64,000 nt of DNA from NCBI GenBank assembly GCA_003522085.1, contig DPGI01000005.1:62001-126000 (forward strand), given 5' to 3'. The translations under genes were made by a program, and so were the position numbers. Each line of letters starts with the position of its first letter. The first letter of the stretch is position 1. The notes under the pieces are model-generated. The model was not told the DNA's origin and did no database searches. It was given only the letters and a program-made list of their open reading frames with translations. The stretch comes from Clostridiales bacterium (GTDB taxonomy: Bacteria > Bacillota > Clostridia > Christensenellales > UBA1242). Of this stretch, positions 56,337 through 64,000 are shown piece after piece.

Positions 56337-58724
56337 ATGAAAATTACTTATAAATGGTTGAAGGATTTTGTAGACATCGACGCACCAGCCGAAGAAGTTG
56401 CTGAAAAATTGACCAATGCTGGCCTTGAAGTTGAAGAACTTATTCATCAAAACAAACATCTTCAACATGTCAGAGTGGGAAGAATTACAAAAATTGAACA
56501 CCATCCTGATGCTGACAGGCTTCAAATTTGCCAAGTCGACCTTGGAGATGAGCATGTTCAGATTATAACAACGGCCACAAACGTGTTTGAAGGCGCAGTT
56601 GTTCCTGTTTCTTTGCCAGGTGCAGACCTTGCAAATGGCATTAAAATTCAAAAATCAAAACTTCGTGGCGTTGACAGCGACGGAATGTTCTGTTCTGGCG
56701 AAGAATTAGGTATTGATGACAGTGTTATTGAAGGGGCGTCAATCAATGGAATCTTGATTTTCCCAAACAATTTCAAAATTGGACAAGCGGTTGAAGATGC
56801 TCTTGGTTTAAACGATGTGATTTTCGATGTAAATATCACTCCAAATCGTCCTGATTGCATGAGTGTTATTGGAATTGCGCGTGAAGTTTGCGCAATTTAT
56901 GGCAAAAAGTTTATTGAACCACGACTTGACTATATTTCACTTGGCGATCGTGCATCAAATTATATTGATGTAGAGCGCAAAACGGATTCTTGCTCACGCT
57001 ATATGGCGGCAGTAATTAAAAATGTTAAAATTCAAAAATCTCCTGATTTTATAAGACAAAGACTGTTTGCTGTTGGCATCAAATCAATCAATTCAATCGT
57101 CGATTTGACAAACTATGTTCTCATCGAAATGGGACAGCCTTTGCACGCTTTTGACCGCAACATGATTGCAGGCAAAACAATAGTTGTTCGTGACGGAATC
57201 GAAGGCGAAAAACTTGAAGTTTTAAATCACAGCACTTACACATTAACTCCTGCTGATATTGTGATTGCTGACCTCGAAAAGCCTATGGTTATTGCAGGCG
57301 TTATTGGCGGAACAAACTCGTGTATTACTGACGCAACAAAAGAAGTTGTGCTTGAAGCAGCTGTGTTTGACCTGAAATCAGTTCGCCTTACAAGCAAGAG
57401 ATATGGTGTTAGAACAGACTCATCTGCTCGTTTTGAAAAGGGCGTATATTTCGGCAGCGCTGAACAAGGCTTAAAGAGATTTTTGCACTATGTTTGCGAA
57501 CTTGGAATAGGCGATATTCTTGGTGGTTATGTGGATAAATATGCTGAAAAACCTCAAGATAGAGTTGTTTATTGCAACGTTGAAGACATCGACAAGATTT
57601 TAGGAATCAATGTTCTACAAGACGATATGAAACGTATTCTCAACGGTCTTGGAATTACAACAACAATCGAAAATGGGCTTATAACTGCTTATGTTCCTGC
57701 ATATCGTGAAGACATCGAAAACGCCAACGATCTAGCCGAAGAAATCATTAGAATTTATGGCTACGATGCCTATGAAAAATCAAACAAAGCACTTTTTGCT
57801 GAGTCAACAGTAACCGAAGGTGGGCTTGACGACAAAACTGCACTCGAACGCAAAATCAAATCGGCACTTGCAAACAATGGCTTCTTTGAAGCGGTTAATT
57901 TCTCGATTTGTCCACCTGACATCTGTGAGAAATTGATGATTTCTGACAATCGCCGTTTCATGATTAAAATAGCCAATCCGCTTTCTGACGAAATTTCATG
58001 CTTGCGAACAACAATGGCGCACTCAATGCTCTCGACGCTTGCTTACAACTTTAGCGTCGGAAATAAACAAGCCAATTTATTTGAAGCGGGCAGAACATAT
58101 TTGCCAAAACAACTTCCAATGACCGAACTTCCAGTTGAAACCAACTATATTTCGCTTGGTTCGCTTGATATGTCGTTTAAAGAATTTAAGGCAGTTGTCG
58201 AACTTGCACTCGCTCAAACCGGATTGAATTATAAACTTGTTCGCAGTCAAGAAAAATATCTTCACCCTGGTGTTTCGGCTGATATTGTTGATGAACAGGG
58301 CAACAGATATGGCACATTTGGACAAATTCATCCAATGGTTGCAAAAAATTATGACCTTCCAAAAGCTGTTATGTATGGCGAACTTAACTTAGATGCGCTT
58401 ATTCCATTTAAAGATAAAAAATTCTCATTAAAACCAATTTCAAAATTCCCAATAGTCGAGCGTGATATTGCGATTGTCGTAAAAGAAGAAATTGCAAACG
58501 CCGACCTTATGGCTGCCATCAAATCTGCCTGCGGAAAAATCTTCTATGATGTAAAACTGTTTGATATCTATCGCAGTGCAGCGCTTGGTGAAGGCATGAA
58601 GAGTTTGGCATACAACATCAAACTTTCAGATCCAGAAAAAACATTGACCGATCAAGAAGTTACTGAAATTGTGGGCAAAGTTTTGAAGGCGTTGAAATTT
58701 AGATATGGAGCAACTTTAAGATGA
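56337..58724 (+). CDS. pheT: phenylalanyl-tRNA synthetase beta subunit
   Basis: The 795-residue beta subunit has an N-terminal tRNA-binding (EMAP) domain with R-V-G-R-I-T-K-I-E-H-H-P-D-A-D, B3/B4 editing region (about 200-375), B5, a catalytic-like core (about 480-690), and the C-terminal FDX-ACB domain with P-I-V-E-R-D-I-A-I-V. The stop overlaps the next gene at ATGA. The start follows AAAGGAG. Confidence 0.97.
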   Translation: MKITYKWLKDFVDIDAPAEEVAEKLTNAGLEVEELIHQNKHLQHVRVGRITKIEHHPDADRLQICQVDLGDEHVQIITTATNVFEGAVVPVSLPGADLANGIKIQKSKLRGVDSDGMFCSGEELGIDDSVIEGASINGILIFPNNFKIGQAVEDALGLNDVIFDVNITPNRPDCMSVIGIAREVCAIYGKKFIEPRLDYISLGDRASNYIDVERKTDSCSRYMAAVIKNVKIQKSPDFIRQRLFAVGIKSINSIVDLTNYVLIEMGQPLHAFDRNMIAGKTIVVRDGIEGEKLEVLNHSTYTLTPADIVIADLEKPMVIAGVIGGTNSCITDATKEVVLEAAVFDLKSVRLTSKRYGVRTDSSARFEKGVYFGSAEQGLKRFLHYVCELGIGDILGGYVDKYAEKPQDRVVYCNVEDIDKILGINVLQDDMKRILNGLGITTTIENGLITAYVPAYREDIENANDLAEEIIRIYGYDAYEKSNKALFAESTVTEGGLDDKTALERKIKSALANNGFFEAVNFSICPPDICEKLMISDNRRFMIKIANPLSDEISCLRTTMAHSMLSTLAYNFSVGNKQANLFEAGRTYLPKQLPMTELPVETNYISLGSLDMSFKEFKAVVELALAQTGLNYKLVRSQEKYLHPGVSADIVDEQGNRYGTFGQIHPMVAKNYDLPKAVMYGELNLDALIPFKDKKFSLKPISKFPIVERDIAIVVKEEIANADLMAAIKSACGKIFYDVKLFDIYRSAALGEGMKSLAYNIKLSDPEKTLTDQEVTEIVGKVLKALKFRYGATLR

Positions 58725-59839
58725 TTTATCTTGACAACGCTGCTACAACACAAATGAGCAAAAAGGCACTTGAGGTGTATAGTGAATATGCAACCTCAAG
58801 GTTTTTTAATCCATCTGCAACCTATATAAGCGCGGTTGAAATGTCGCAAAAGCTTGACGAAGCGCGCGAAAAACTTAAAAAGATGCTCGGCGCAAAAAAA
58901 GGTGATATAATCTTTACAAGCGGAGCAACTGAAAGCAACAATCTCGCTGTTCGCGGAAGCCTTCGCGAAGGAAAGTGGGATTATGTATTTTCGCAAGGCG
59001 AACATGCCTCAATTCATAATTTAGCAATCGAGCTTGAACGCGAAGGGAAGTGTGTTTCTACTATTCGCCTTACAAAAACAGGCGAAATTGACTATGAAAA
59101 CTTAGAGCATGTGCTTACTCCAAAAACGCGACTTGTAAGTTGCATGCTTGTAAACAACGTTACTGGCGTTGTAAATGACATTGCAAAATTGTCAAAGATT
59201 GTCCGCAAACACAGCCCAAACGCAGTCATTCATGTCGACGGCGTGCAAGCCTTCCGCAAAATTGATTTTTCGGTTGACAAGTTGGGCATCGATTTGCTTT
59301 CAATCAGTGCGCACAAATTTCATGGGCCTAAAGGGGTGGGCGCGCTTTATGTTCGCAACAAGGCATCGCTGAAAAACTTGGTTTATGGCGGGGGACAAGA
59401 ATACGGCATTCGTTCAGGCACTGAAAATGTCGCCGGAATTATGGCAATGGTCGCAGCGGCTGAAGAAATAAATGTTAAAGAATATTATAAAAAAGTGACC
59501 GAACTGAAAAAAGCGTTTTTGCAGCAGTTTGAAGGTTGCGACAAAGTTACAATCGTGGGCGAAAACACAAGCCCTTATATTTGTTTGATGCTGTTTAAGG
59601 GTGTCAATGGCGAAACACTGGTGCGCGCGCTTGAAAATCAAGTCATCGTTGGTCGCGGCAGCGCTTGCTCTTCCAAAAAATCGGGAAACCACGTGCTGGA
59701 AGCGATGGGGCAAAGTTTGCAGGCGATTAAAGGTGCGGTCAGAGTGAGCTTTGACGCGTCACTTTCAGAAAAAGACGTAACCACTGCGGCAAACATAATC
59801 AAACAAACTTATCTTGACTTATGGGAGAAACTAAAGTGA
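58721..59839 (+). CDS. cysteine desulfurase (NifS/IscS-like)
   Basis: This PLP enzyme moves sulfur from cysteine to acceptors. The 372 residues have Y-L-D-N-A-A-T-T, F-T-S-G-A-T-E-S-N-N, the PLP lysine in S-A-H-K-F-H-G-P-K-G-V-G-A-L-Y and the active Cys in G-R-G-S-A-C-S-S-K. It overlaps thiI at GTGA, so its main client is very likely ThiI (s4U synthesis), as in the NifZ-ThiI pairs of Bacillus. Confidence 0.95.
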   Translation: MIYLDNAATTQMSKKALEVYSEYATSRFFNPSATYISAVEMSQKLDEAREKLKKMLGAKKGDIIFTSGATESNNLAVRGSLREGKWDYVFSQGEHASIHNLAIELEREGKCVSTIRLTKTGEIDYENLEHVLTPKTRLVSCMLVNNVTGVVNDIAKLSKIVRKHSPNAVIHVDGVQAFRKIDFSVDKLGIDLLSISAHKFHGPKGVGALYVRNKASLKNLVYGGGQEYGIRSGTENVAGIMAMVAAAEEINVKEYYKKVTELKKAFLQQFEGCDKVTIVGENTSPYICLMLFKGVNGETLVRALENQVIVGRGSACSSKKSGNHVLEAMGQSLQAIKGAVRVSFDASLSEKDVTTAANIIKQTYLDLWEKLK

Positions 59840-60993
59840 AAATAATATTATTAAGAGTGGGCGAGCTTTTCTTGAAAGGCGAAAATCGTTACATTTTTGA
59901 AAGCACGCTTATGCGCAACATCCGTGTAAAACTCGACGGGCTTAAATTTAAACTCGAACGCACTCAAGGCCGTTTGATTGTGTCAAACTTTGAAGATGAA
60001 GACGAAATTGTTGAAAGACTCAGCAAAGTCTTTGGTCTTTCGTCACTCAGTGTGGCTGATGAAGTCGAAGCAAGCCAAATCGCTATTGAAAACTATTTTT
60101 CGAAAATTCTTGACGTTGACGGAACATTTAAAGTTGACGTAAATCGCGGCGATAAGCGTTTTCCTTTGACATCAATGCAGCTTGAAGCGCAACTTGGCGG
60201 CATAATTTTAGACAACAATCCAAATGCGATGGTCGACCTTTACAATCCTGGCTATATTATAAAGGTTGACATTCGCCAAAACGGCAAGGCATATATTTTT
60301 GATAAAGTTATAAAAGGTCAGGGCGGGCTTCCACTTGGAACGTCTGGCAGAGCGCTCTTGCTTCTTTCTGGCGGCATCGACAGTCCGGTTGCGGGTTATC
60401 TTATGGCAAAACGCGGATTGAAACTTGAAGCGTTGCACTTCCACAGTTATCCTTACACTTCGCCAGAAGCAAAACAAAAGGTTGTGACTCTTGCTAAAAA
60501 ACTTACAGCATACACAGACGAAATAAAACTGCACTGCATTTCGTTTACAAAAGTGCAAGAAGCAATCCACGCAAACTGCTCTCCTGAATTTATGATTACA
60601 ATAATGCGCAGAATTATGATGCGCATCGCCGAAATTATTTCAAAACGCGACGAACTTGGTGCAATAGTCACTGGCGAAAGTTTAGGGCAGGTGGCAAGTC
60701 AAACAATGCAAAGCATGACAGTGACAGAAGGTGTTGTGAAATCGCTGCCTATGTTTAGACCATGCCTTGCAATGGATAAGGAAGAGATAGTAAAAATTTC
60801 AAAAGAGATTGATTGCTTTGAAACATCAATTTTGCCATATGAAGATTGCTGCACAGTTTTCCTTCCAAAAAATCCTGTTATCAAACCAAAAATGAAACGT
60901 GTGCTTGATGAAGAGGCGCACCTTGACATTGACGGGTTGATTGAAGAGGCTCTTTCCAGTGAAGAGGTAATTGTCATCAAAAACGAACAATAA
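59836..60993 (+). CDS. thiI: tRNA 4-thiouridine synthase ThiI
   Basis: ThiI makes 4-thiouridine in tRNA. The 385 residues have an NFLD/THUMP N-terminus (about 1-165), then the PP-loop L-L-S-G-G-I-D-S-P and the adenylation domain with T-G-E-S-L-G-Q-V-A-S-Q-T. A rhodanese domain is absent, as in Firmicutes forms that use a dedicated desulfurase. ATG 59821 is in frame, but GGGAGA follows it and serves GTG 59836, which overlaps the desulfurase stop. Confidence 0.94.
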   Translation: MKIILLRVGELFLKGENRYIFESTLMRNIRVKLDGLKFKLERTQGRLIVSNFEDEDEIVERLSKVFGLSSLSVADEVEASQIAIENYFSKILDVDGTFKVDVNRGDKRFPLTSMQLEAQLGGIILDNNPNAMVDLYNPGYIIKVDIRQNGKAYIFDKVIKGQGGLPLGTSGRALLLLSGGIDSPVAGYLMAKRGLKLEALHFHSYPYTSPEAKQKVVTLAKKLTAYTDEIKLHCISFTKVQEAIHANCSPEFMITIMRRIMMRIAEIISKRDELGAIVTGESLGQVASQTMQSMTVTEGVVKSLPMFRPCLAMDKEEIVKISKEIDCFETSILPYEDCCTVFLPKNPVIKPKMKRVLDEEAHLDIDGLIEEALSSEEVIVIKNEQ

Positions 60994-61043
60994 AATAAAT
61001 AATGAAAACATACAATAAACAACCATTAAATAATCATTAAATA

Positions 61044-61068
61044 AAGTCGGGCATGTCCCGTCTTTTTT
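61044..61068 (+). terminator. Terminator after thiI
   Basis: CGGG and CCCG with flanking A-T pairs form a short stem around CATGT, followed by a T run. Confidence 0.75.
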
Positions 61069-61284
61069 ATGTCAAATTTTAGTTCCTATTTTGTTTGTGG
61101 TGTTTTAAAATTTTCTGCCTCTCTTCAGATTTTCCTTCATTTTGTTAGGGCGGGGAAGAGCGAATGAGAAAATATATATTTTCATCAAAATGTATACTTG
61201 TTTATAAATATAAAAATGAAATTTATAAATTTGCATAAAGTCAAATTGTTATAAAAATTTATTGAATAAATATACAAAAATCAC
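61069..61284. other. non-coding upstream region of argR with AT-rich dyads
   Basis: No gene is visible. Several half-sites related to AATTTATAAATTT and ATAAATATA occur at 61198-61240 and 61261-61275. They resemble ArgR half-operators, but base composition alone could produce some of them. Confidence 0.4.
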
Positions 61285-61313
61285 TTGCATAAATATAAAT
61301 TCTGTTGTATAAT
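61285..61313 (+). promoter_or_regulatory. argR promoter with overlapping ARG box
   Basis: TTGCAT (61285-61290), 17 bp, TATAAT (61308-61313). The spacer lies within GCATAAATATAAATTCTG (61287-61304), which is close to the Bacillus ARG box CATGAATAAAAATTCAAG. A second ATAAATATAAATTTATAAAT tract follows at about 61331-61350. ArgR autorepression is the simplest reading. Confidence 0.7.
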
Positions 61314-61405
61314 AATCAAAACTTGGCTTATAAATATAAATTTATAAATATTCACAATCGCTATAGGCCTTTAAAATAAAGGAGAATAGCGAATTTGGAG
61401 GAAAG

Positions 61406-61858
61406 ATGGCAAGAAGCGCAAGACAGTCAAAAATCTTGGAACTCATCTCTACAAAAGAGATCGAAACCCAAGACGAACTTGCAAGAGAACTTCGAAATGC
61501 AAACTTCGAAATCACTCAAGCGACAATTTCAAGAGATATAAAAGAACTTGGTCTGACAAAAATTTTGACAAACTCAGGCAAGTATAAATACGCCATCGTT
61601 GGCTCAGATGAACAACAAATTTCAAACAAGTTTGTAAGCATCTTTCGTGAAGCCGTAATTTCTGCCAAAGCAGTGCTTAATATTGTTGTAGTAAAAACTT
61701 TAAAAGGTATGGGCGAAGGCGTTTGCAGTTTTATAGACAAACTCAACCTTACCGAACTTGTTGGCGCAGTCAATGGAGACGACACTGTTATGTTGATATT
61801 TCCAACAGCGGCATATGCTGCTGATGCAGTTTATTCAATTACTGATATGTTGGGATAA
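61406..61858 (+). CDS. argR: arginine repressor ArgR
   Basis: The 150 residues contain a winged helix (1-75: T-Q-D-E-L-A-R-E-L and the recognition helix S-R-D-I-K-E-L-G-L) and the arginine-binding hexamer domain (80-150: V-V-V-K-T-L-K-G-M-G-E-G-V and V-G-A-V-N-G-D-D-T-V). ArgR with arginine represses biosynthesis and activates catabolism. In Clostridia it precedes recN, as here. GGAGGAAAG precedes the ATG. Confidence 0.96.
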   Translation: MARSARQSKILELISTKEIETQDELARELRNANFEITQATISRDIKELGLTKILTNSGKYKYAIVGSDEQQISNKFVSIFREAVISAKAVLNIVVVKTLKGMGEGVCSFIDKLNLTELVGAVNGDDTVMLIFPTAAYAADAVYSITDMLG

Positions 61859-61867
61859 GGAGCGTGC

Positions 61868-63517
61868 ATGCTTAAAAGCTTGTCGATAAAAAATCTTGCC
61901 TTAATTGAAAAGCAAGAAATAGAATTTGATCAAGGGTTAAACATAATCCTTGGCGAAACTGGTGCAGGAAAGAGTTTAATTTTCGATGCACTATTTTTTG
62001 TTTTATCATTAAAAACTGACAAAACCTTGCTTCGAACAGGCAGCGAACTTATGCGTGTCGATGCGCAATTTTATCCACTTTCACAATCTGTTAAAGAAAT
62101 TCTTGCGTCGCTTGAAATCGAAGACGACGAACTCATCCTTTCACGCTCGCTTCATGCTGACGGCCGCTCGTCAATCAAAATCAATGGTCTGCCATGCGCT
62201 CAGTCAACGGCAAAACGTTTGGCTGCCGAACTTGTTGACAGTTTTATGCAACATGAAGGCATGGAAATTTTAAAAAGCAAAAATCACCTTTCATACCTTG
62301 ATAAGTTTTGCGAGTTTGGCGATTTAAAAAACAAATTGGCTGTCTTGCTCAGCGAGAAAAAAGACATTTGCTCTTCCATATCTTCGCTTGGCGGAAGCGA
62401 TGAAGACAGACTTCGCAGAAAAGATATTTTGACTTATCAAATTGATGAAATCGAAAAAGCCGACGTTAAAATAGGCGAAGACGATGAAATTGAGGCGCGC
62501 ATCAAATTGCTTGAAAGTTCTCAGCGCATAACCGAAAACCTTTCAGAAGTTGCTACACTTCTTGATGGAAATGGCGGCGCAATCCAAAACCTCGGAATGA
62601 GCGAACGACTTCTTTCAAAACTGTCCGATATCGACAATATTGCTGCACTTGCCGAACGCATTTCAAGCGCAGTAATCGAAGTTGATGACATAACAAGCGA
62701 AATAAAAGATGTCCTTTCAAATATTGGCTCTGATCCAAACGAACTTGATCGCCTTGACAACCGTCGCGACAAGCTTAAAATGTTAAAACACAAATATGGC
62801 GGAACACTCGAAAACGTGCTTGAAAATCTTGAAATCTTCAAAAAAGAACTTGACGATCTCGACGCGGGCGCTGAAAAACTTGAAAGATTAAATGAACAAC
62901 TTGCGCTTACAAACATTCAAATCTCTTCAATATGCGCGCAGATTAAACATGCTCGTGAAAAAGGCGCGCTTAAAATCAAACAAGGCCTTGAAAAAGAACT
63001 TCACGATCTTGGCATGAAAGACGTCCGTTTTGAAGTTATGTTTAAAGAAAAAGCCGTATCTGTCGACGGAAACGACGATGTAAGTTTTGTCTTTTCGGCA
63101 AACAAAGGTCAAGAGCTTAAAGATCTTGCCAAAACTGCATCTGGCGGTGAAAGCAGTCGCATAATGCTTGCAATGAAAAATATGTTCGCTCGTGCAGACG
63201 AAAACAGAACGCTTCTTTTCGACGAAATCGACTCAGGAATAAGCGGCGAAGTCGGAAATATGATGGCGCTCAAACTCAAAAGCATTTCAACTCGCGACCA
63301 AGTTATTGCAATCACACACTTACCACAAGTTGCTGCTTCTGGAGATCATTTTTATAAAGTTGAAAAACATTCCGATTCTTCTTCAACTTACAGTGAAATT
63401 CGCCAAGTCGAAGGCACTGAAATTATTTCAGAAATTGCACATATTATTGGCGGAAACAATCTGACAGACGCAATGCTAAAAAATGCTGAAGAACTCTATC
63501 AAAGAGGCAGAAAATAA
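61868..63517 (+). CDS. recN: DNA repair protein RecN
   Basis: RecN is an SMC-like ATPase for double-strand break repair. The 549 residues have Walker A G-E-T-G-A-G-K-S at about 32-39, long coiled coils in the middle (about 155-390), the signature A-S-G-G-E-S-S-R-I-M-L-A and Walker B T-L-L-F-D-E-I-D-S-G-I-S-G. It starts 9 nt after argR. Confidence 0.96.
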   Translation: MLKSLSIKNLALIEKQEIEFDQGLNIILGETGAGKSLIFDALFFVLSLKTDKTLLRTGSELMRVDAQFYPLSQSVKEILASLEIEDDELILSRSLHADGRSSIKINGLPCAQSTAKRLAAELVDSFMQHEGMEILKSKNHLSYLDKFCEFGDLKNKLAVLLSEKKDICSSISSLGGSDEDRLRRKDILTYQIDEIEKADVKIGEDDEIEARIKLLESSQRITENLSEVATLLDGNGGAIQNLGMSERLLSKLSDIDNIAALAERISSAVIEVDDITSEIKDVLSNIGSDPNELDRLDNRRDKLKMLKHKYGGTLENVLENLEIFKKELDDLDAGAEKLERLNEQLALTNIQISSICAQIKHAREKGALKIKQGLEKELHDLGMKDVRFEVMFKEKAVSVDGNDDVSFVFSANKGQELKDLAKTASGGESSRIMLAMKNMFARADENRTLLFDEIDSGISGEVGNMMALKLKSISTRDQVIAITHLPQVAASGDHFYKVEKHSDSSSTYSEIRQVEGTEIISEIAHIIGGNNLTDAMLKNAEELYQRGRK

Positions 63518-63562
63518 TTGCGGTATTAAATTGATGAACCTTTCATAAAATCGCAAAAACTA

Positions 63563-63592
63563 CAAAGACTACTTTTAAAGTGGTCTTTTTTA
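63563..63592 (+). terminator. Terminator after recN
   Basis: AAAGACTACTT and AAGTGGTCTTT pair (one G-T) around a 3-nt loop, ending in T5. Confidence 0.8.
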
Positions 63593-63607
63593 TTGTCGGA
63601 GGGTGAA

Positions 63608-64000
63608 GTGAAGAAAAAGGGATTGTATTTAATCTGTCTGTGCGTGCTGATAGCGGTTTTGTTTATAACAAACATAGGCTTTAAAGAGATTTTTTCGTTG
63701 CCTGACGGATTTATGGCGACATATGAAGAAATTGCTTCATCAAATCAAAATAAAAAATTCGGCTCGTTTGTCAGCGCTAAAATGGAACGAACCGACCAAT
63801 CTGCGTCAAGCGATAAAGCCGGCGAGGGCGAAGTTGTCTTCAAATTATTTGGCATAATACCGATTCGCAAAGTTCGCGTTATTTGTTCTAGCGAAAATGA
63901 AGTCTACATCGGCGGTGTTCCGATTGGAATCAGCATAAATTCGTCAGGTGCGATAGTTATAAATGAAAAGGTGGTTGAAACATCAGAAGGAACAAAAGAA
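63608..64000 (+). CDS. spoIVB: SpoIVB peptidase, N-terminal part, cut by window edge
   Basis: SpoIVB is the forespore serine protease that triggers pro-SigK processing. The first 131 residues are visible. They start at GTG 63608 behind GGAGGG, with one membrane helix (about 5-24), L-P-D-G-F, V-V-F-K-L-F-G-I-I-P-I-R-K-V-R-V and V-Y-I-G-G-V-P-I-G-I-S-I, which match the SpoIVB N-terminus. The PDZ and catalytic domains lie beyond the window. The order recN-spoIVB is typical, with spo0A expected next. Confidence 0.9.
   Translation, partial: MKKKGLYLICLCVLIAVLFITNIGFKEIFSLPDGFMATYEEIASSNQNKKFGSFVSAKMERTDQSASSDKAGEGEVVFKLFGIIPIRKVRVICSSENEVYIGGVPIGISINSSGAIVINEKVVETSEGTKE

Overview
The window comes from the chromosome of an AT-rich, endospore-forming member of the Clostridia. 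The evidence is a set of sporulation genes (spoIIAA-spoIIAB-sigF, spoVAC-spoVAD-spoVAE, yunB and the start of spoIVB), strong AGGAGG-type ribosome binding sites, a T-box in front of pheST, an mcsA/mcsB/clpC cluster, and the order argR-recN-spoIVB. Most of the window is ordinary housekeeping DNA: aminoacyl-tRNA synthetases (a MetRS-like enzyme, TyrS, ValS, PheST), enolase, ClpC, HPF, Ung, DinB, Tex, RecX, AcpS, a cysteine desulfurase with ThiI, and transporters.

Layout. 1-5490: a DegV fragment, an unknown gene, a collagen-like surface protein and a three-gene ABC-2 exporter. 5521-7637: a divergent MetRS-like gene. 7694-15700: a genomic island set into tRNA-Leu(CAA), described below. 15646-21233: the tRNA itself, a sigma-like HTH gene, an SH3-type membrane protein, a lone but complete phage terminase large subunit and a large surface protein. 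21266-29646: dinB, an amidohydrolase-fold protein without metal ligands, tex, a mini-McsA, mcsB, clpC and hpf. 29683-35959: ung, then eno-tyrS-yigZ-recX-acpS, and an orphan substrate-binding lipoprotein. 36017-46041: valS, membrane proteins, a nucleotidyltransferase, a heterodimeric ABC exporter, a 17-residue-repeat solenoid protein and an ArsP_2-type metal exporter. 46206-53973: DegV, an SDR, the sporulation block and a Cys-repeat lipoprotein. 54023-64000: an RluA-type enzyme, T-box-pheST, the sulfur-transfer genes, ArgR-controlled DNA, recN and spoIVB.

Main discovery candidate. The 8-kb island at 7694-15700 is bounded by a 55-bp exact direct repeat. The repeat is the 3' part of tRNA-Leu(CAA) and ends exactly at the edge of the 7-nt anticodon loop, as expected of tyrosine-recombinase integration. 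The island carries no integrase. It holds six tightly coupled genes behind one promoter: a fold-type III PLP decarboxylase, an SbnA/cysteine-synthase-like PLP enzyme, a sugar-transfer-type ATP-grasp enzyme, an agmatinase/arginase-family hydrolase, a D-Ala-D-Ala-ligase-like ATP-grasp enzyme, and a radical-SAM 2,3-aminomutase homologue. A second RsgA-type ribosome GTPase follows from its own promoter. I infer a small pathway, independent of NRPS, that joins a diamine or amino-acid-derived amine to unusual (beta or beta-substituted) amino acids by ATP-grasp ligation. RsgA is then a candidate for self-protection at the ribosome. The product is not predictable from sequence alone.

Smaller points of interest are a 60-codon McsA with no visible start codon other than ACG, an McsB in which the conserved active-site Cys is Ser, a complete orphan TerL, a MetRS-like enzyme without a normal KMSKS loop, the 17-residue-repeat protein, genes whose -10 box sits 6-7 nt before the start codon, and a 22-nt-phased intergenic repeat found at two loci.
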